From NCBI RefSeq assembly GCF_003725295.1, contig NZ_QICB01000009.1, forward strand, positions 1-35,073: DNA of 35,073 nt, written 5' to 3'. The stretch is from Slackia faecicanis (GTDB lineage: Bacteria > Actinomycetota > Coriobacteriia > Coriobacteriales > Eggerthellaceae). The position numbers and the translations under genes were made by a program. Shown one piece after another: positions 16,813 through 24,941 of the stretch (position 1 is the stretch's first letter; each line of letters begins with the position of its first letter). Under the pieces are notes generated by a model. The model searched no databases. It saw only the letters and a list, made by a program, of their open reading frames with translations, and was not told where the DNA came from.

Positions 16813-18198
16813 CTATCGCGCCGCCAGGGCCTCGACGATGCGCGGGCCGAAGCCCGTGACGTCGCCTGCGCCCATCGTGATCAGCAGGTCGCCCTCGCGC
16901 AGCTGCTCGAGGACCGCGTCGACCGTGGCGTCCTTATCGGGCAGATAGGCCGCCTTGTCGAGATGGCCGCGCTGCGCCACCGCGTCGGCGACGAGCTTGC
17001 CGCTCACGCCTTCGATCGCGGCTTCGCCCGCCGCGTAGACGTCCATCACCATGACGGCGTCGGCCCCGTCGAACGCACAGGCGAATTCGTCGGCCAGGCT
17101 CTGGGTGCGCGAGTAGCGGTGCGGCTGGAACAGCACCATGACGCGGTTGAAATCGAGCGCCTTGGCGGCCTCGATCGTGGCCGCGACCTCGGTGGGATGA
17201 TGCGCGTAATCGTCGACGACGGTGACGCCTGCGGCCTCGCCGATCAGATCGAAGCGGCGGCGGACGCCCGAATAGCCGGTCAGGCCCGCGGCCGCGGCCT
17301 CGACGTCTTCGCCCAGGGCCCACACGACGCTCAGCACGCCTGCGGCGTTGAGCGCGTTATGGACGCCGGGGCTTTTCTCGAGCCTGCATGCGGCCGTGCG
17401 GCCATCGGCGAAACGCAGCGTGAACAGCGTGGCGATTCCCTCGGTGCGGTAATCGAGCACGCGCGTGTCGCATTCTTCGCCGAAACCGTAGGTGACCACG
17501 CGCTTCTCGCTGCGGCGGGCCAGCTCGACGAGCTCGGGGTCTTCGCCGCACGCCACCACGGCGCCCTCTTCGGGAACCGAGGCCATGAAGCGCAGGAAGG
17601 TTTCTTTGATTTCCTCGAGGCCGCCCGTGTAGTGGTCGAGGTGGTCGGCCTCGACGTTGGTCACGAGAGCCACGTAGGGCGAAAGGTTCAAAAAGGAGCC
17701 GTCGCTCTCGTCGGCTTCGACCACATAGTATTCGCCGGTACCGGACACCGCGTTGGTCTGGTAGGCGTCGACGATGCCGCCGACCACGAACGTCGGGGAC
17801 AGGCCGAGGGCGTCGGTGGCGGTGGCGAGCATGGAAGACGTGGTGGTCTTGCCGTGCGTGCCCGCCGCGGCGAGCGTCTTCTTGCCGCGGCCGAGTTCGG
17901 CGAGCATGCGAGCGCGCTGCCACACCTCGATGCCGCGCTCGCGGGCCGCGACGAGCTCGGGGTTGGAAGCGGGGATGGCGGTGGACACCACGACCACGTC
18001 GCAATCGGCGGGCACGTTGGCCGCGTCATGGCCGATGAACACGGAAATGCCCGCGTCTTCGAGCTGCTTGGTGTAGCGCGAAGCGTTCATGTCAGAGCCG
18101 CTTACCTTCATGCCCAGGTCGGACGCAACACGGGCGATGCCGCTCATGCCGACGCCGCCGACGCCGATAAAATGGACGCATTTCGCTTCTGAGCTCAT
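16813..18198 (-). CDS. murC: UDP-N-acetylmuramate--L-alanine ligase
   Basis: MurC adds L-Ala to UDP-MurNAc using ATP. The 461-residue protein has the N-terminal nucleotide-sugar loop FIGVGGVGMSGIA, the ATP P-loop AGTHGKTTTSSM (about 112-123), EADESDGSF, NVEADHLDHY, NALNAAG and VVDDYAHHPTEVAATI, all diagnostic for MurC. The ATG at 18198 (MSSEAKCVHF) has GAGGAGG six to seven bases upstream; the frame opens earlier (18267) without support. Gap to murG is 44 nt. Confidence 0.98.
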   Translation of the reverse strand: MSSEAKCVHFIGVGGVGMSGIARVASDLGMKVSGSDMNASRYTKQLEDAGISVFIGHDAANVPADCDVVVVSTAIPASNPELVAARERGIEVWQRARMLAELGRGKKTLAAAGTHGKTTTSSMLATATDALGLSPTFVVGGIVDAYQTNAVSGTGEYYVVEADESDGSFLNLSPYVALVTNVEADHLDHYTGGLEEIKETFLRFMASVPEEGAVVACGEDPELVELARRSEKRVVTYGFGEECDTRVLDYRTEGIATLFTLRFADGRTAACRLEKSPGVHNALNAAGVLSVVWALGEDVEAAAAGLTGYSGVRRRFDLIGEAAGVTVVDDYAHHPTEVAATIEAAKALDFNRVMVLFQPHRYSRTQSLADEFACAFDGADAVMVMDVYAAGEAAIEGVSGKLVADAVAQRGHLDKAAYLPDKDATVDAVLEQLREGDLLITMGAGDVTGFGPRIVEALAAR

Positions 18199-18242
18199 CA
18201 AATTCCTCCTCGAGAATATTTCGAACAAGCATTGTAGTCGGT

Positions 18243-19343
18243 TTATCGCGCATCCGCGATGCGGCACACAACATCCGCCAAGTTGGCCGCAGCATCCTGG
18301 GTCTTGAACCCGGCCGCCGCCTCGTGCATGCGCTCGCGCAGCTGCTCGTCGTCGACCAGCATGAACAGCTTCTCGGCGAACGCGGTGCCGTCGAGCTCGT
18401 CGTCGCGCTGCATGTACGCCGCGCCGCTCGCCACATAAGCCTCGGCGTTAGTGGTCTGGTGGTCTTCGGCCGCGAACGGGAACGGCACCAGCAAAGCGGG
18501 CAGGCCGATCGCCGATATCTCGGCGAGCGATGTGGCGCCCGCGCGCGAAATGGCGCAATCGGCCGCGGCGAGCGTTTCGGCCATGCGGTCCTGGTAGGCC
18601 ATCACGGTCCAACGCTTCGCTTCGTCGGGCGTCAGGGCGAGCTCCTCTTTCACCGCGTCGAATTCCTTCGGTCCCGTGATATGCACCACATAGAGGTTCT
18701 CGCGGGCGAGCAGCTCTTCTTTGAGCGCGCCGACGGCCTTGTTGATGTGGCGCGCGCCCAGGCTTCCGCCGAACACGAGCAGCATCGTCGCGTCGTCGGG
18801 AATGCCGAGCATCTCCCTGCCCTGCTCGCGCGTGGCGCTGAGCACCGACGAGCGCACGGGATTGCCCGTCACCACGATCTTGGAGCGGTCGGCGATGTCT
18901 TTGCCCGCCGCCTCGTAGGTCAGCGCCACGGCCTGGGCGCGCTTGCCCAGGAACTTGTTCGCCATGCCCATGACCGAGTTCTGCTCGTGCATGGCCAAGG
19001 GAATGTCGAGCGAGGCCGCGGCAAGTCCCACGGGAATGCAGACGTAGCCGCCGAATCCCACCACCGCGTCGGGGCGCGCCTCGCGCATCCAACGCTTCGC
19101 CTTGCGCGCCGACGCCGCGATCTTGACCGTGGACGTGATCAGCGTCCACGGCTTCTGGCGGTCGAAGCCGGCCGCCTCGAACGGCACGAACTCGATTCCC
19201 GCCTGCGCGACCAGGCGCGCCTCGACGCCGGTCGGCGTGCCTGCGAAGCACACCTCGTGGCCGCGGGCACGCAGCTCCTCGGCGAGCGCGAGGGCGGGAT
19301 TGATATGTCCGGCGGTTCCTCCGCCCGAAAGCACGACCTTCAT
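18243..19343 (-). CDS. murG: Undecaprenyl-PP-MurNAc-pentapeptide GlcNAc transferase
   Basis: MurG converts lipid I to lipid II on the inner face of the membrane. The 366-residue GT-B fold protein begins MKVVLSGGGTAGHINPALAL, has VVGFGGYVCIPVGLAA and HEQNSVMGMANKFL in the acceptor domain, VFGGSLGARHIN, and the donor-site signature ISRAGATSLAEISAIGLPAL with PFPFAAEDHQTTNA. The ATG at 19343 overlaps the ftsW stop as ATGA, with an AAGGGGAAGG site upstream. The frame runs on to 20531, but that section is a shadow of ftsW. Confidence 0.98.
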   Translation of the reverse strand: MKVVLSGGGTAGHINPALALAEELRARGHEVCFAGTPTGVEARLVAQAGIEFVPFEAAGFDRQKPWTLITSTVKIAASARKAKRWMREARPDAVVGFGGYVCIPVGLAAASLDIPLAMHEQNSVMGMANKFLGKRAQAVALTYEAAGKDIADRSKIVVTGNPVRSSVLSATREQGREMLGIPDDATMLLVFGGSLGARHINKAVGALKEELLARENLYVVHITGPKEFDAVKEELALTPDEAKRWTVMAYQDRMAETLAAADCAISRAGATSLAEISAIGLPALLVPFPFAAEDHQTTNAEAYVASGAAYMQRDDELDGTAFAEKLFMLVDDEQLRERMHEAAAGFKTQDAAANLADVVCRIADAR

Positions 19344-20830
19344 CGCCTTCCCCTTTCGGAATCGAGAGCGCGCTGGCGCGCCCTTTCTCGACGAGATTGC
19401 CTGAGGGCGTCTTCGTCGCGAGACGATGCGCCCGGTGTTTTGCGCCGGCCCTCCGCGCGCGACGAAGGCGACGCGGAATCGGACCTGCGCGAACGGCGGC
19501 GCGCATCCGTTTCGCCCGTGCGCTCGCCGCGCGTGCGGACGCGCTCGGCGCGCCCCGATCCCGCCGCCTCGTCGCGGCCGGGATGCTCCACCCTGATGAC
19601 GTTCAGGTCGTTGCGACGGCGCTCGTACGGTGTGAGCACGTTGGATCCTACCGACACCGACATGATCAGCCCCACGATGAACAGCGACGCCAGAACCGAC
19701 GATCCGCCCGACGATATGAACGGCAGCGGCTTGCCCGTGGTGGGAAAGATTCCCGTGGCGCAGGCCATGTTCAAAAACGCCTGCCCCACGAGCATCACCG
19801 TGAGGCCGCCCGCCATCGCGGTGCCGAAGGCGTCGGGCGCATGGTGCGCGATGCGCAGGCCCGCGAACAGCACCACGAGAAACAGCGCGATCACCGAAAG
19901 CGCGCCGATCAGGCCCAGCTCCTCCCCGATGACCGAGAAGATGAAGTCGGTCTCGGCCTCGGGCAGATAGAGGAACTTCTCGCGGGAATTGCCCAGGCCC
20001 ACGCCGAACAGGCCTCCTTCGGCGAAGGCGTAGAACGACCTGATCATCTGATAGCCCGTGCCGTAGCCGCCGTAGCCGTCGTTCCATGGATCGAGCCACA
20101 CGGAAATGCGGTCGGCGCGGTATCCCACCATGCCGCCCACGCCCACGACCACGATCACCAGGAACAATGGCACGATCCAGCGCAGCGGCACCTCGCCGAC
20201 CCACATGACCGCGAACGCGCCCATCAAAATGACGATGGCCGAGCCCATGTCCGACTGCGTCACGTACAGAAAGCCCAGCGGGAGCACGACGAGCAGCGCT
20301 GCCGCGACGAGCGTATCGCGGCCGCTCTTCATTTCCTCGCGATAGCGGTGCAGAATGCCCGCCGCGGCCACCACGAGCGCGATCTTGGCGAACTCGGTGG
20401 GCTGGATGCTCATGCCGCCGATGAAGATCCAGCGCTTCGCGCCCAAGATCTCGGTGCCGACGATCGGCACGGCGAGCAGCATGAGCATGGCCGCGCCCCA
20501 GCCGATCCAAAACCACGGGCCGCCCTGCCACACGTGATAGGGAATGAACTTCGCCAAGGCGAACGCGATGACGCCGCCCACCACCACGAACAAGGCCTGC
20601 TTGCCCACGTAGGAGAACATGCCGTCGCCCTGCGAGATGGCTTCGATGGTCGATGCGGAAAACACCATGACCAAACCGATCAGCACCAGCAGGATGGTGG
20701 CGACCACCAAAAGGATGCGGGGCATCATGATGTCGGCCGGCACGCCGCGGGCGTCGGCCTGGCGGCGCGCCCTATCGCGCGCGGAGGATCCGGTTGTATC
20801 GTAAGAAGACGCCGTGCGGGCCACCCTCAC
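19340..20830 (-). CDS. ftsW: SEDS-family peptidoglycan glycosyltransferase FtsW
   Basis: FtsW polymerises lipid II into septal glycan together with FtsI. The 496-residue multi-pass membrane protein shows SEDS landmarks AKRWIFIGGMSIQPTEFAK, TQSDMGSAIVI, GTGYQMIRSFYAFAEGGLFG, SVIGEELGLIG and the hallmark TTGKPLPFISSGGSS. About 36 residues precede the first membrane segment, and the last ~90 residues are a very Arg/Ser/Asp/Glu-rich cytoplasmic tail. The start is GTG 20830, or GTG 20824 with AGGGG nine bases upstream. It overlaps murG by 4 nt and lies 6 nt after murD. The murD-ftsW-murG order is classical. Confidence 0.96.
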   Translation of the reverse strand: MRVARTASSYDTTGSSARDRARRQADARGVPADIMMPRILLVVATILLVLIGLVMVFSASTIEAISQGDGMFSYVGKQALFVVVGGVIAFALAKFIPYHVWQGGPWFWIGWGAAMLMLLAVPIVGTEILGAKRWIFIGGMSIQPTEFAKIALVVAAAGILHRYREEMKSGRDTLVAAALLVVLPLGFLYVTQSDMGSAIVILMGAFAVMWVGEVPLRWIVPLFLVIVVVGVGGMVGYRADRISVWLDPWNDGYGGYGTGYQMIRSFYAFAEGGLFGVGLGNSREKFLYLPEAETDFIFSVIGEELGLIGALSVIALFLVVLFAGLRIAHHAPDAFGTAMAGGLTVMLVGQAFLNMACATGIFPTTGKPLPFISSGGSSVLASLFIVGLIMSVSVGSNVLTPYERRRNDLNVIRVEHPGRDEAAGSGRAERVRTRGERTGETDARRRSRRSDSASPSSRAEGRRKTPGASSRDEDALRQSRRERARQRALDSERGRR

Positions 20831-20836
20831 CAGCCC

Positions 20837-22297
20837 CTAGCGCTTGCGCTGCGCGCGGAAGTCGACGAGCTGCTTGAACACGCGGCCGCGATGCTCGAAC
20901 GAATCGAACTCGTCGAACGAGGCGCACGCGGGCGAAAGCACCACCGACTGGCCGGGACGGGCCATGGCGATGGCGGCGTCCAGGGCGTCTTCCATATGCT
21001 CGGCGCGCGCCACGTCGATGCCGGAATCGGCGAACGCCTTGGCGAAGCGCTCGCCGGCCGCGCCGAAGCACACCACGCCGCTGCAGACGGCGGACGCGTC
21101 GCGCACCAGGTCGTCGAGCTCGGTGCCCTTGTCATGGCCGCCCAGCAAGAAGATCGCGCTGCCGGGCGCGAAGGCAGAAAGCGCCTTGCAGGAGGCGTCG
21201 ACGTTAGTGGCCTTGGAGTCGTTGAAAAACGCCACGCCCGCGATGTCGCCGCAGGGTTCGAGGCGATGCTCGAGCGGCATGAACGAACGCAGGCCGCGAC
21301 GTACGTGCTCGGGCGCCACGCCCGCAGCCAAAGCCGCGCTCGCGGCGGCAAGCGCGTTGCTCGCGTTATGCGCGCCCTTGATGCGCAGGCTCGAAGCCGC
21401 CACCAGCTCGATCGTCTCGTCGCCGTATTCCACGCGCAGCATGCCGTCATGCAGCCAGGCCGCGTTGCGCGAACCACACGCCTCTTTCATGCTGCGATCG
21501 AGGCCGGCGGCGCATCCGATCGGAATGTAGTCGAAGCCGCGGGCCTCGTCGTTTTTGAATTCCTTGATGCACGCGCGCGTGACGTCGCACACCGCGTCGA
21601 TCACGAGGGTTCCCTTCGAGACGGACAGGCGGCGATAGACGTTCTTTTTCGCCTCGGCGTAGGCGTCGAAGGTCATGTGCCAATACAGATGGTCGGGCGT
21701 GATGTTGAGCAGCACCGCCACCTCGGGCGCGAACAGGTCCATGGAAGCGAGCTGGAACGAGCTGACTTCGGCGACGAACACGTCGGCATCGTCGGCCGCC
21801 ACCGCATCGATGCAGGTGTTGCCGATATTGCCCACGGCGGCGACGCTTTCGCCCGCCTCGCGCAGGACATGGGTGATGAGCGTGGTCGTGGTGGTCTTGC
21901 CGTTCGTGCCCGTGACCGCGATCCAGCGCGAATCGGCGCGGCTTTCGCGCCAGGCGAATTCGACCTCGCTGATCACGGCGGAGCTCGCCGCGTCGGCGTT
22001 TTCGTAGAAGCGCGAGAACTGCGAGATGCCCGGGCTCGCAATGCACAGGTCGTAGCGCTTCTCGAACGTGTAGCGGTCGAAATGCACCTTCGCGCCTCGG
22101 CGCTCGCACTCGCGCGCGAAGGCGCGGGCGTCGTCGTTGGGCTCGCCCGCGGCGATGGTGAGGCTGTTCACGCGCGACCCCAGAAGGTCGAGGCAATAGC
22201 GCGCCACCGCCTTGCCGCTTTTGCCGAGGCCCAGGACAAGCACGTCTCCGAGCATTGCGGCGGCCGCCTTGCGGCCCTCGATGCATCCGTTATCCAT
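20837..22297 (-). CDS. murD: UDP-N-acetylmuramoylalanine--D-glutamate ligase
   Basis: MurD adds D-Glu to UDP-MurNAc-L-Ala. The 486-residue protein has the N-terminal nucleotide loop VLGLGKSGKAVARY, ASPGIS, the ATP P-loop VTGTNGKTTTTTLI (about 128-141), VAEVSSFQL, LNITPDHLYWH, LRIKGAHNASNALAAASAA, MPLEHRLEP, FFNDSKATN and LSPACASFDEFDSFEHRG. These are specific to MurD rather than MurC, E or F. The ATG at 22297 has GAGAGGGG upstream. A 10-bp hairpin lies in the 92-nt gap after mraY. Confidence 0.98.
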   Translation of the reverse strand: MDNGCIEGRKAAAAMLGDVLVLGLGKSGKAVARYCLDLLGSRVNSLTIAAGEPNDDARAFARECERRGAKVHFDRYTFEKRYDLCIASPGISQFSRFYENADAASSAVISEVEFAWRESRADSRWIAVTGTNGKTTTTTLITHVLREAGESVAAVGNIGNTCIDAVAADDADVFVAEVSSFQLASMDLFAPEVAVLLNITPDHLYWHMTFDAYAEAKKNVYRRLSVSKGTLVIDAVCDVTRACIKEFKNDEARGFDYIPIGCAAGLDRSMKEACGSRNAAWLHDGMLRVEYGDETIELVAASSLRIKGAHNASNALAAASAALAAGVAPEHVRRGLRSFMPLEHRLEPCGDIAGVAFFNDSKATNVDASCKALSAFAPGSAIFLLGGHDKGTELDDLVRDASAVCSGVVCFGAAGERFAKAFADSGIDVARAEHMEDALDAAIAMARPGQSVVLSPACASFDEFDSFEHRGRVFKQLVDFRAQRKR

Positions 22298-22335
22298 GAC
22301 GATCCCCTCTCATCGACGTTTTCCCTTATAAACAC

Positions 22336-22361
22336 GCATCGCCGCGTCGAAGCGGCGATGC
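22336..22361 (-). repeat. Perfect 10-bp hairpin between mraY and murD
   Basis: GCATCGCCGC (22336-22345) pairs with GCGGCGATGC (22352-22361) across a six-base loop. On the minus strand it is followed by GTGTTTATAAG, a weak T run. This is the largest gap (92 nt) in the mraZ-ftsQ stretch. It may be a partial terminator or RNA-processing site. Confidence 0.6.
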
Positions 22362-22389
22362 CTTCATCGTTCGGCGACGGACCGAAGCC

Positions 22390-23448
22390 CTAGCCCGCCA
22401 TCACGATGGGCTGGATGAACCACAAAACGAAGCCGAACGCGGCCAGAACGCCCGACACGATCCAGAAGCGGATGACCACCTTCGTCTCGCTCCATCCCTT
22501 CTTCTCGAAGTGATGGTGCAGCGGCGCCATAAGGAAGAGCCTTTTCTTCGTGCGCTTGAAATACAGCACCTGCAGCATGACCGAAAGCGCCTCGGCGACG
22601 AACAGGCCGCCGATGATGATCGAATAGACCTCGGTCTTGGTGAGCATGGCCACGCAGCCCAAGGCCGCGCCGAGCGCGAGCGAGCCCGTGTCGCCCATGA
22701 AGATGTCGGCGGGATAGGCGTTGAACCACAGGAATCCGACGCAAGCGCCCGCGATGGTGGCCGAAAGCACGGCGATCGGCAGCATGTCCAGGCGATACGA
22801 AATGGCCGCCATGACCACCATGACCACCATGACCGTGCCCGCGGCAAGGCCGTCCAGGCCGTCGGTCAGATTGACGGCGTTGCTCAGGCCGCCCAGCAAG
22901 ATCAGGCTGAACGCCAGATAGAGCCACGGGATCTGGAAGCCGTCCTCGATGAAGCCGCACGGGATGGTGGTGGTGAGCACGCCCAGATCGATCGGCGGGA
23001 GGAAGGGAATATGCACGATCGGCTCGATGCCCATGAAGTTCACGACCACCAGGGTGAACACCGCAAACGTGGAGAACTGGCCGATCAGCTTGCCCTTCGG
23101 CGTCAGGCCGAGCGAGCGCTCGTGGATCACCTTCGAGGCGTCGTCGAACAGGCCCAGGGCGCCGATCGCGAGCGTGGCGACGAGCGCCGCGATGAATTCG
23201 GGCGACGGCTCGGCCACCAGAAGGGCGGTCAGCACGATCGCGACGATCATGATGACGCCGCCCATGGTGGGCGTGCCCTGCTTCACCAGGTGGCTCTGCG
23301 GTCCGTCGGCGCGCACCTGCTGGCCGATATGCGTGCGCGTGAGAAGCTTGATCCACGCGGGCATGAGCACCATGGTGATCGCAGCCGCCGCCGCGAAGCC
23401 CAAAAAGACGAGGAACGTGGGGTAAGACGAGAAGACACTGCTCAGCAT
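22390..23448 (-). CDS. mraY: Phospho-MurNAc-pentapeptide translocase
   Basis: MraY makes lipid I from UDP-MurNAc-pentapeptide and undecaprenyl phosphate. The 352-residue polytopic membrane protein has TPTMGGVIM, the catalytic aspartates LFDDASK (D102/D103), NAVNLTDGLDGLAAG (about 190-204), FMGDTGSLALG (about 250-260) and the triple-His loop APLHHHFEKKGW (His 311-313). Ten hydrophobic segments fit the known topology. The ATG overlaps the murF stop by one base (TAATG). Confidence 0.98.
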   Translation of the reverse strand: MLSSVFSSYPTFLVFLGFAAAAAITMVLMPAWIKLLTRTHIGQQVRADGPQSHLVKQGTPTMGGVIMIVAIVLTALLVAEPSPEFIAALVATLAIGALGLFDDASKVIHERSLGLTPKGKLIGQFSTFAVFTLVVVNFMGIEPIVHIPFLPPIDLGVLTTTIPCGFIEDGFQIPWLYLAFSLILLGGLSNAVNLTDGLDGLAAGTVMVVMVVMAAISYRLDMLPIAVLSATIAGACVGFLWFNAYPADIFMGDTGSLALGAALGCVAMLTKTEVYSIIIGGLFVAEALSVMLQVLYFKRTKKRLFLMAPLHHHFEKKGWSETKVVIRFWIVSGVLAAFGFVLWFIQPIVMAG

Positions 23449-24902
23449 TAGGCGATTATCCCTTCGACGACGCGGTCGAGACGCATGAAGTGCGATGCTT
23501 TCACCAGCACGACATCCGACGAATCGATTCTTCCTTCCAAAGCGCGCACGGCCGCATCGGCGTCGGCGACGCGCACGATGCGCCCTTCGGCCATGCCGGC
23601 CGCATAGGCGCCTGCGGCGATATCAGCCGCGGCCTCGCCCACGCAGACGAGCAGGCCGACGCCCGCCTCAGCCGCCGCGCGGCCGGTTTCCCGGTGGCCC
23701 TCGACGCTCGCCGCGCCGAGCTCGCCCATGTCGCCGAGCACGGCGATCTTGCAGCCGGAGGCCTTGTAGCTTTCCAGCATGGAAAGCGACGCCTTCATGG
23801 ACGCGGGGCTCGCGTTGTAGGCGTCGTCGAACACCACGGCGCCGCAGGCCGCGCGCTTGACTTCCTGACGGCCCGCCTCGGGGACGGCCTCGCCGAGGGC
23901 GCGCGCCACGCCGGCCAGGCCGATGCCGCACGCCAGGCCGATGCCCGCCGCGCCGCAGGCGTTGGACACGTTATGGACGCCGCGCAGGCCGAGCGAGCAC
24001 GAAACGCGCTCGACCTCGGCGCCGAGCGCGTCGAAGCCGCGGGCGCACAGCGTGAAGCTCGGACGGCCTTCGTCGTCGACCGAAACGCCTTCGGCCCAGA
24101 CGGCGCAGCCTTCGCCCGCAGGCTCTCCCGCGGCGCTGAAATCGGCTTCGTTCAGCACGCCTTCGGCCAGGCGGCCGCAGGAACGCAGAAACGGCGTCAT
24201 GTCGTCGGCCGCGTTCACGAACGCGAACGAGCCGGGCTCGAGCGCGTCGAAGAGCTCGGCTTTGGCGCGGGCGATGTTCTCGCGCGAGCCGAGGCGCTCC
24301 AGATGCGACACGCCGACGTTGTTGACCAGGCCCATGTCGGGCTTGGCGAACGAGCAGATATGGGCGATCTGGCCCAGGTCGTCCATGCCCATCTCCACGA
24401 CGAGCATCTCGCAATCGGCGTCGGCCGAAAGCACCGTGTAGGGCGCGCCGAGCTCGTTGTTGAAATTGCCCTTGGTGGCAACGGTCTTGAAGCGCGAGGA
24501 AAGCACCTGGCGCGTAAGGCTTTTCACCGTGGTCTTGCCCACCGAACCGGTGATGCCGATGACGGTGGCGCCGAGCATAGAGCGCCACGCGGCGGCCAGC
24601 GCCGTGATAGCGGCTTCGACGTCTTCCACCTCGACGATGCCCGCGCCGTGCGCGCGTGCGGCCTCGAGGGCTGCGGCGTCGGGTTCGCGCCCCGCCAGCA
24701 CCAGCATGGCGCCTGCTTCGACGGCCGACGCGATGAAATCGTTGCCGTCGACGCGCTCGCCCGGAAGGGCCGCGTAGAGGCAATCCTGCCACGCCGTGCG
24801 CGAGTCCCAGGTGAGGCCCACCAGGTCGCGCCCGGCATCTGCGGGGGCGAGCGCCAAACGCCCGCCCGTGATATCGAGAATGCGGTTCGTGTCCAGTTTC
24901 AT
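23448..24902 (-). CDS. murF: UDP-MurNAc-tripeptide--D-alanyl-D-alanine ligase
   Basis: MurF attaches D-Ala-D-Ala to the UDP-MurNAc-tripeptide. The 484-residue protein has the N-terminal LTWDSRTAWQDCLYAALPGE, typical of MurE/MurF, the P-loop IGITGSVGKTTVKSL (about 115-129), FNNELGAPYTVL (a MurF feature), EMGMDDLGQIAHI, NVGVSHLERLGS and VVFDDAYNASPASMKASL. These mark MurF rather than MurE. The start is taken as the ATG at 24902 (MKLDTNRILD); a GTG at 24935 is in frame but lacks a ribosome binding site. It directly follows ftsI, where murE is usually found. Confidence 0.96.
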   Translation of the reverse strand: MKLDTNRILDITGGRLALAPADAGRDLVGLTWDSRTAWQDCLYAALPGERVDGNDFIASAVEAGAMLVLAGREPDAAALEAARAHGAGIVEVEDVEAAITALAAAWRSMLGATVIGITGSVGKTTVKSLTRQVLSSRFKTVATKGNFNNELGAPYTVLSADADCEMLVVEMGMDDLGQIAHICSFAKPDMGLVNNVGVSHLERLGSRENIARAKAELFDALEPGSFAFVNAADDMTPFLRSCGRLAEGVLNEADFSAAGEPAGEGCAVWAEGVSVDDEGRPSFTLCARGFDALGAEVERVSCSLGLRGVHNVSNACGAAGIGLACGIGLAGVARALGEAVPEAGRQEVKRAACGAVVFDDAYNASPASMKASLSMLESYKASGCKIAVLGDMGELGAASVEGHRETGRAAAEAGVGLLVCVGEAAADIAAGAYAAGMAEGRIVRVADADAAVRALEGRIDSSDVVLVKASHFMRLDRVVEGIIA

Positions 24903-24941
24903 GTTTAATGCTTTCTGACGTGAACGCCCGCGCACGGGCGG

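Noticed and set aside
19397-22393. A 998-codon open frame on the + strand
   Set aside because: It lies wholly antisense to murG, ftsW and murD, is His/Arg/Asp-rich without domains and has no ribosome binding site. It is a GC-driven shadow frame.
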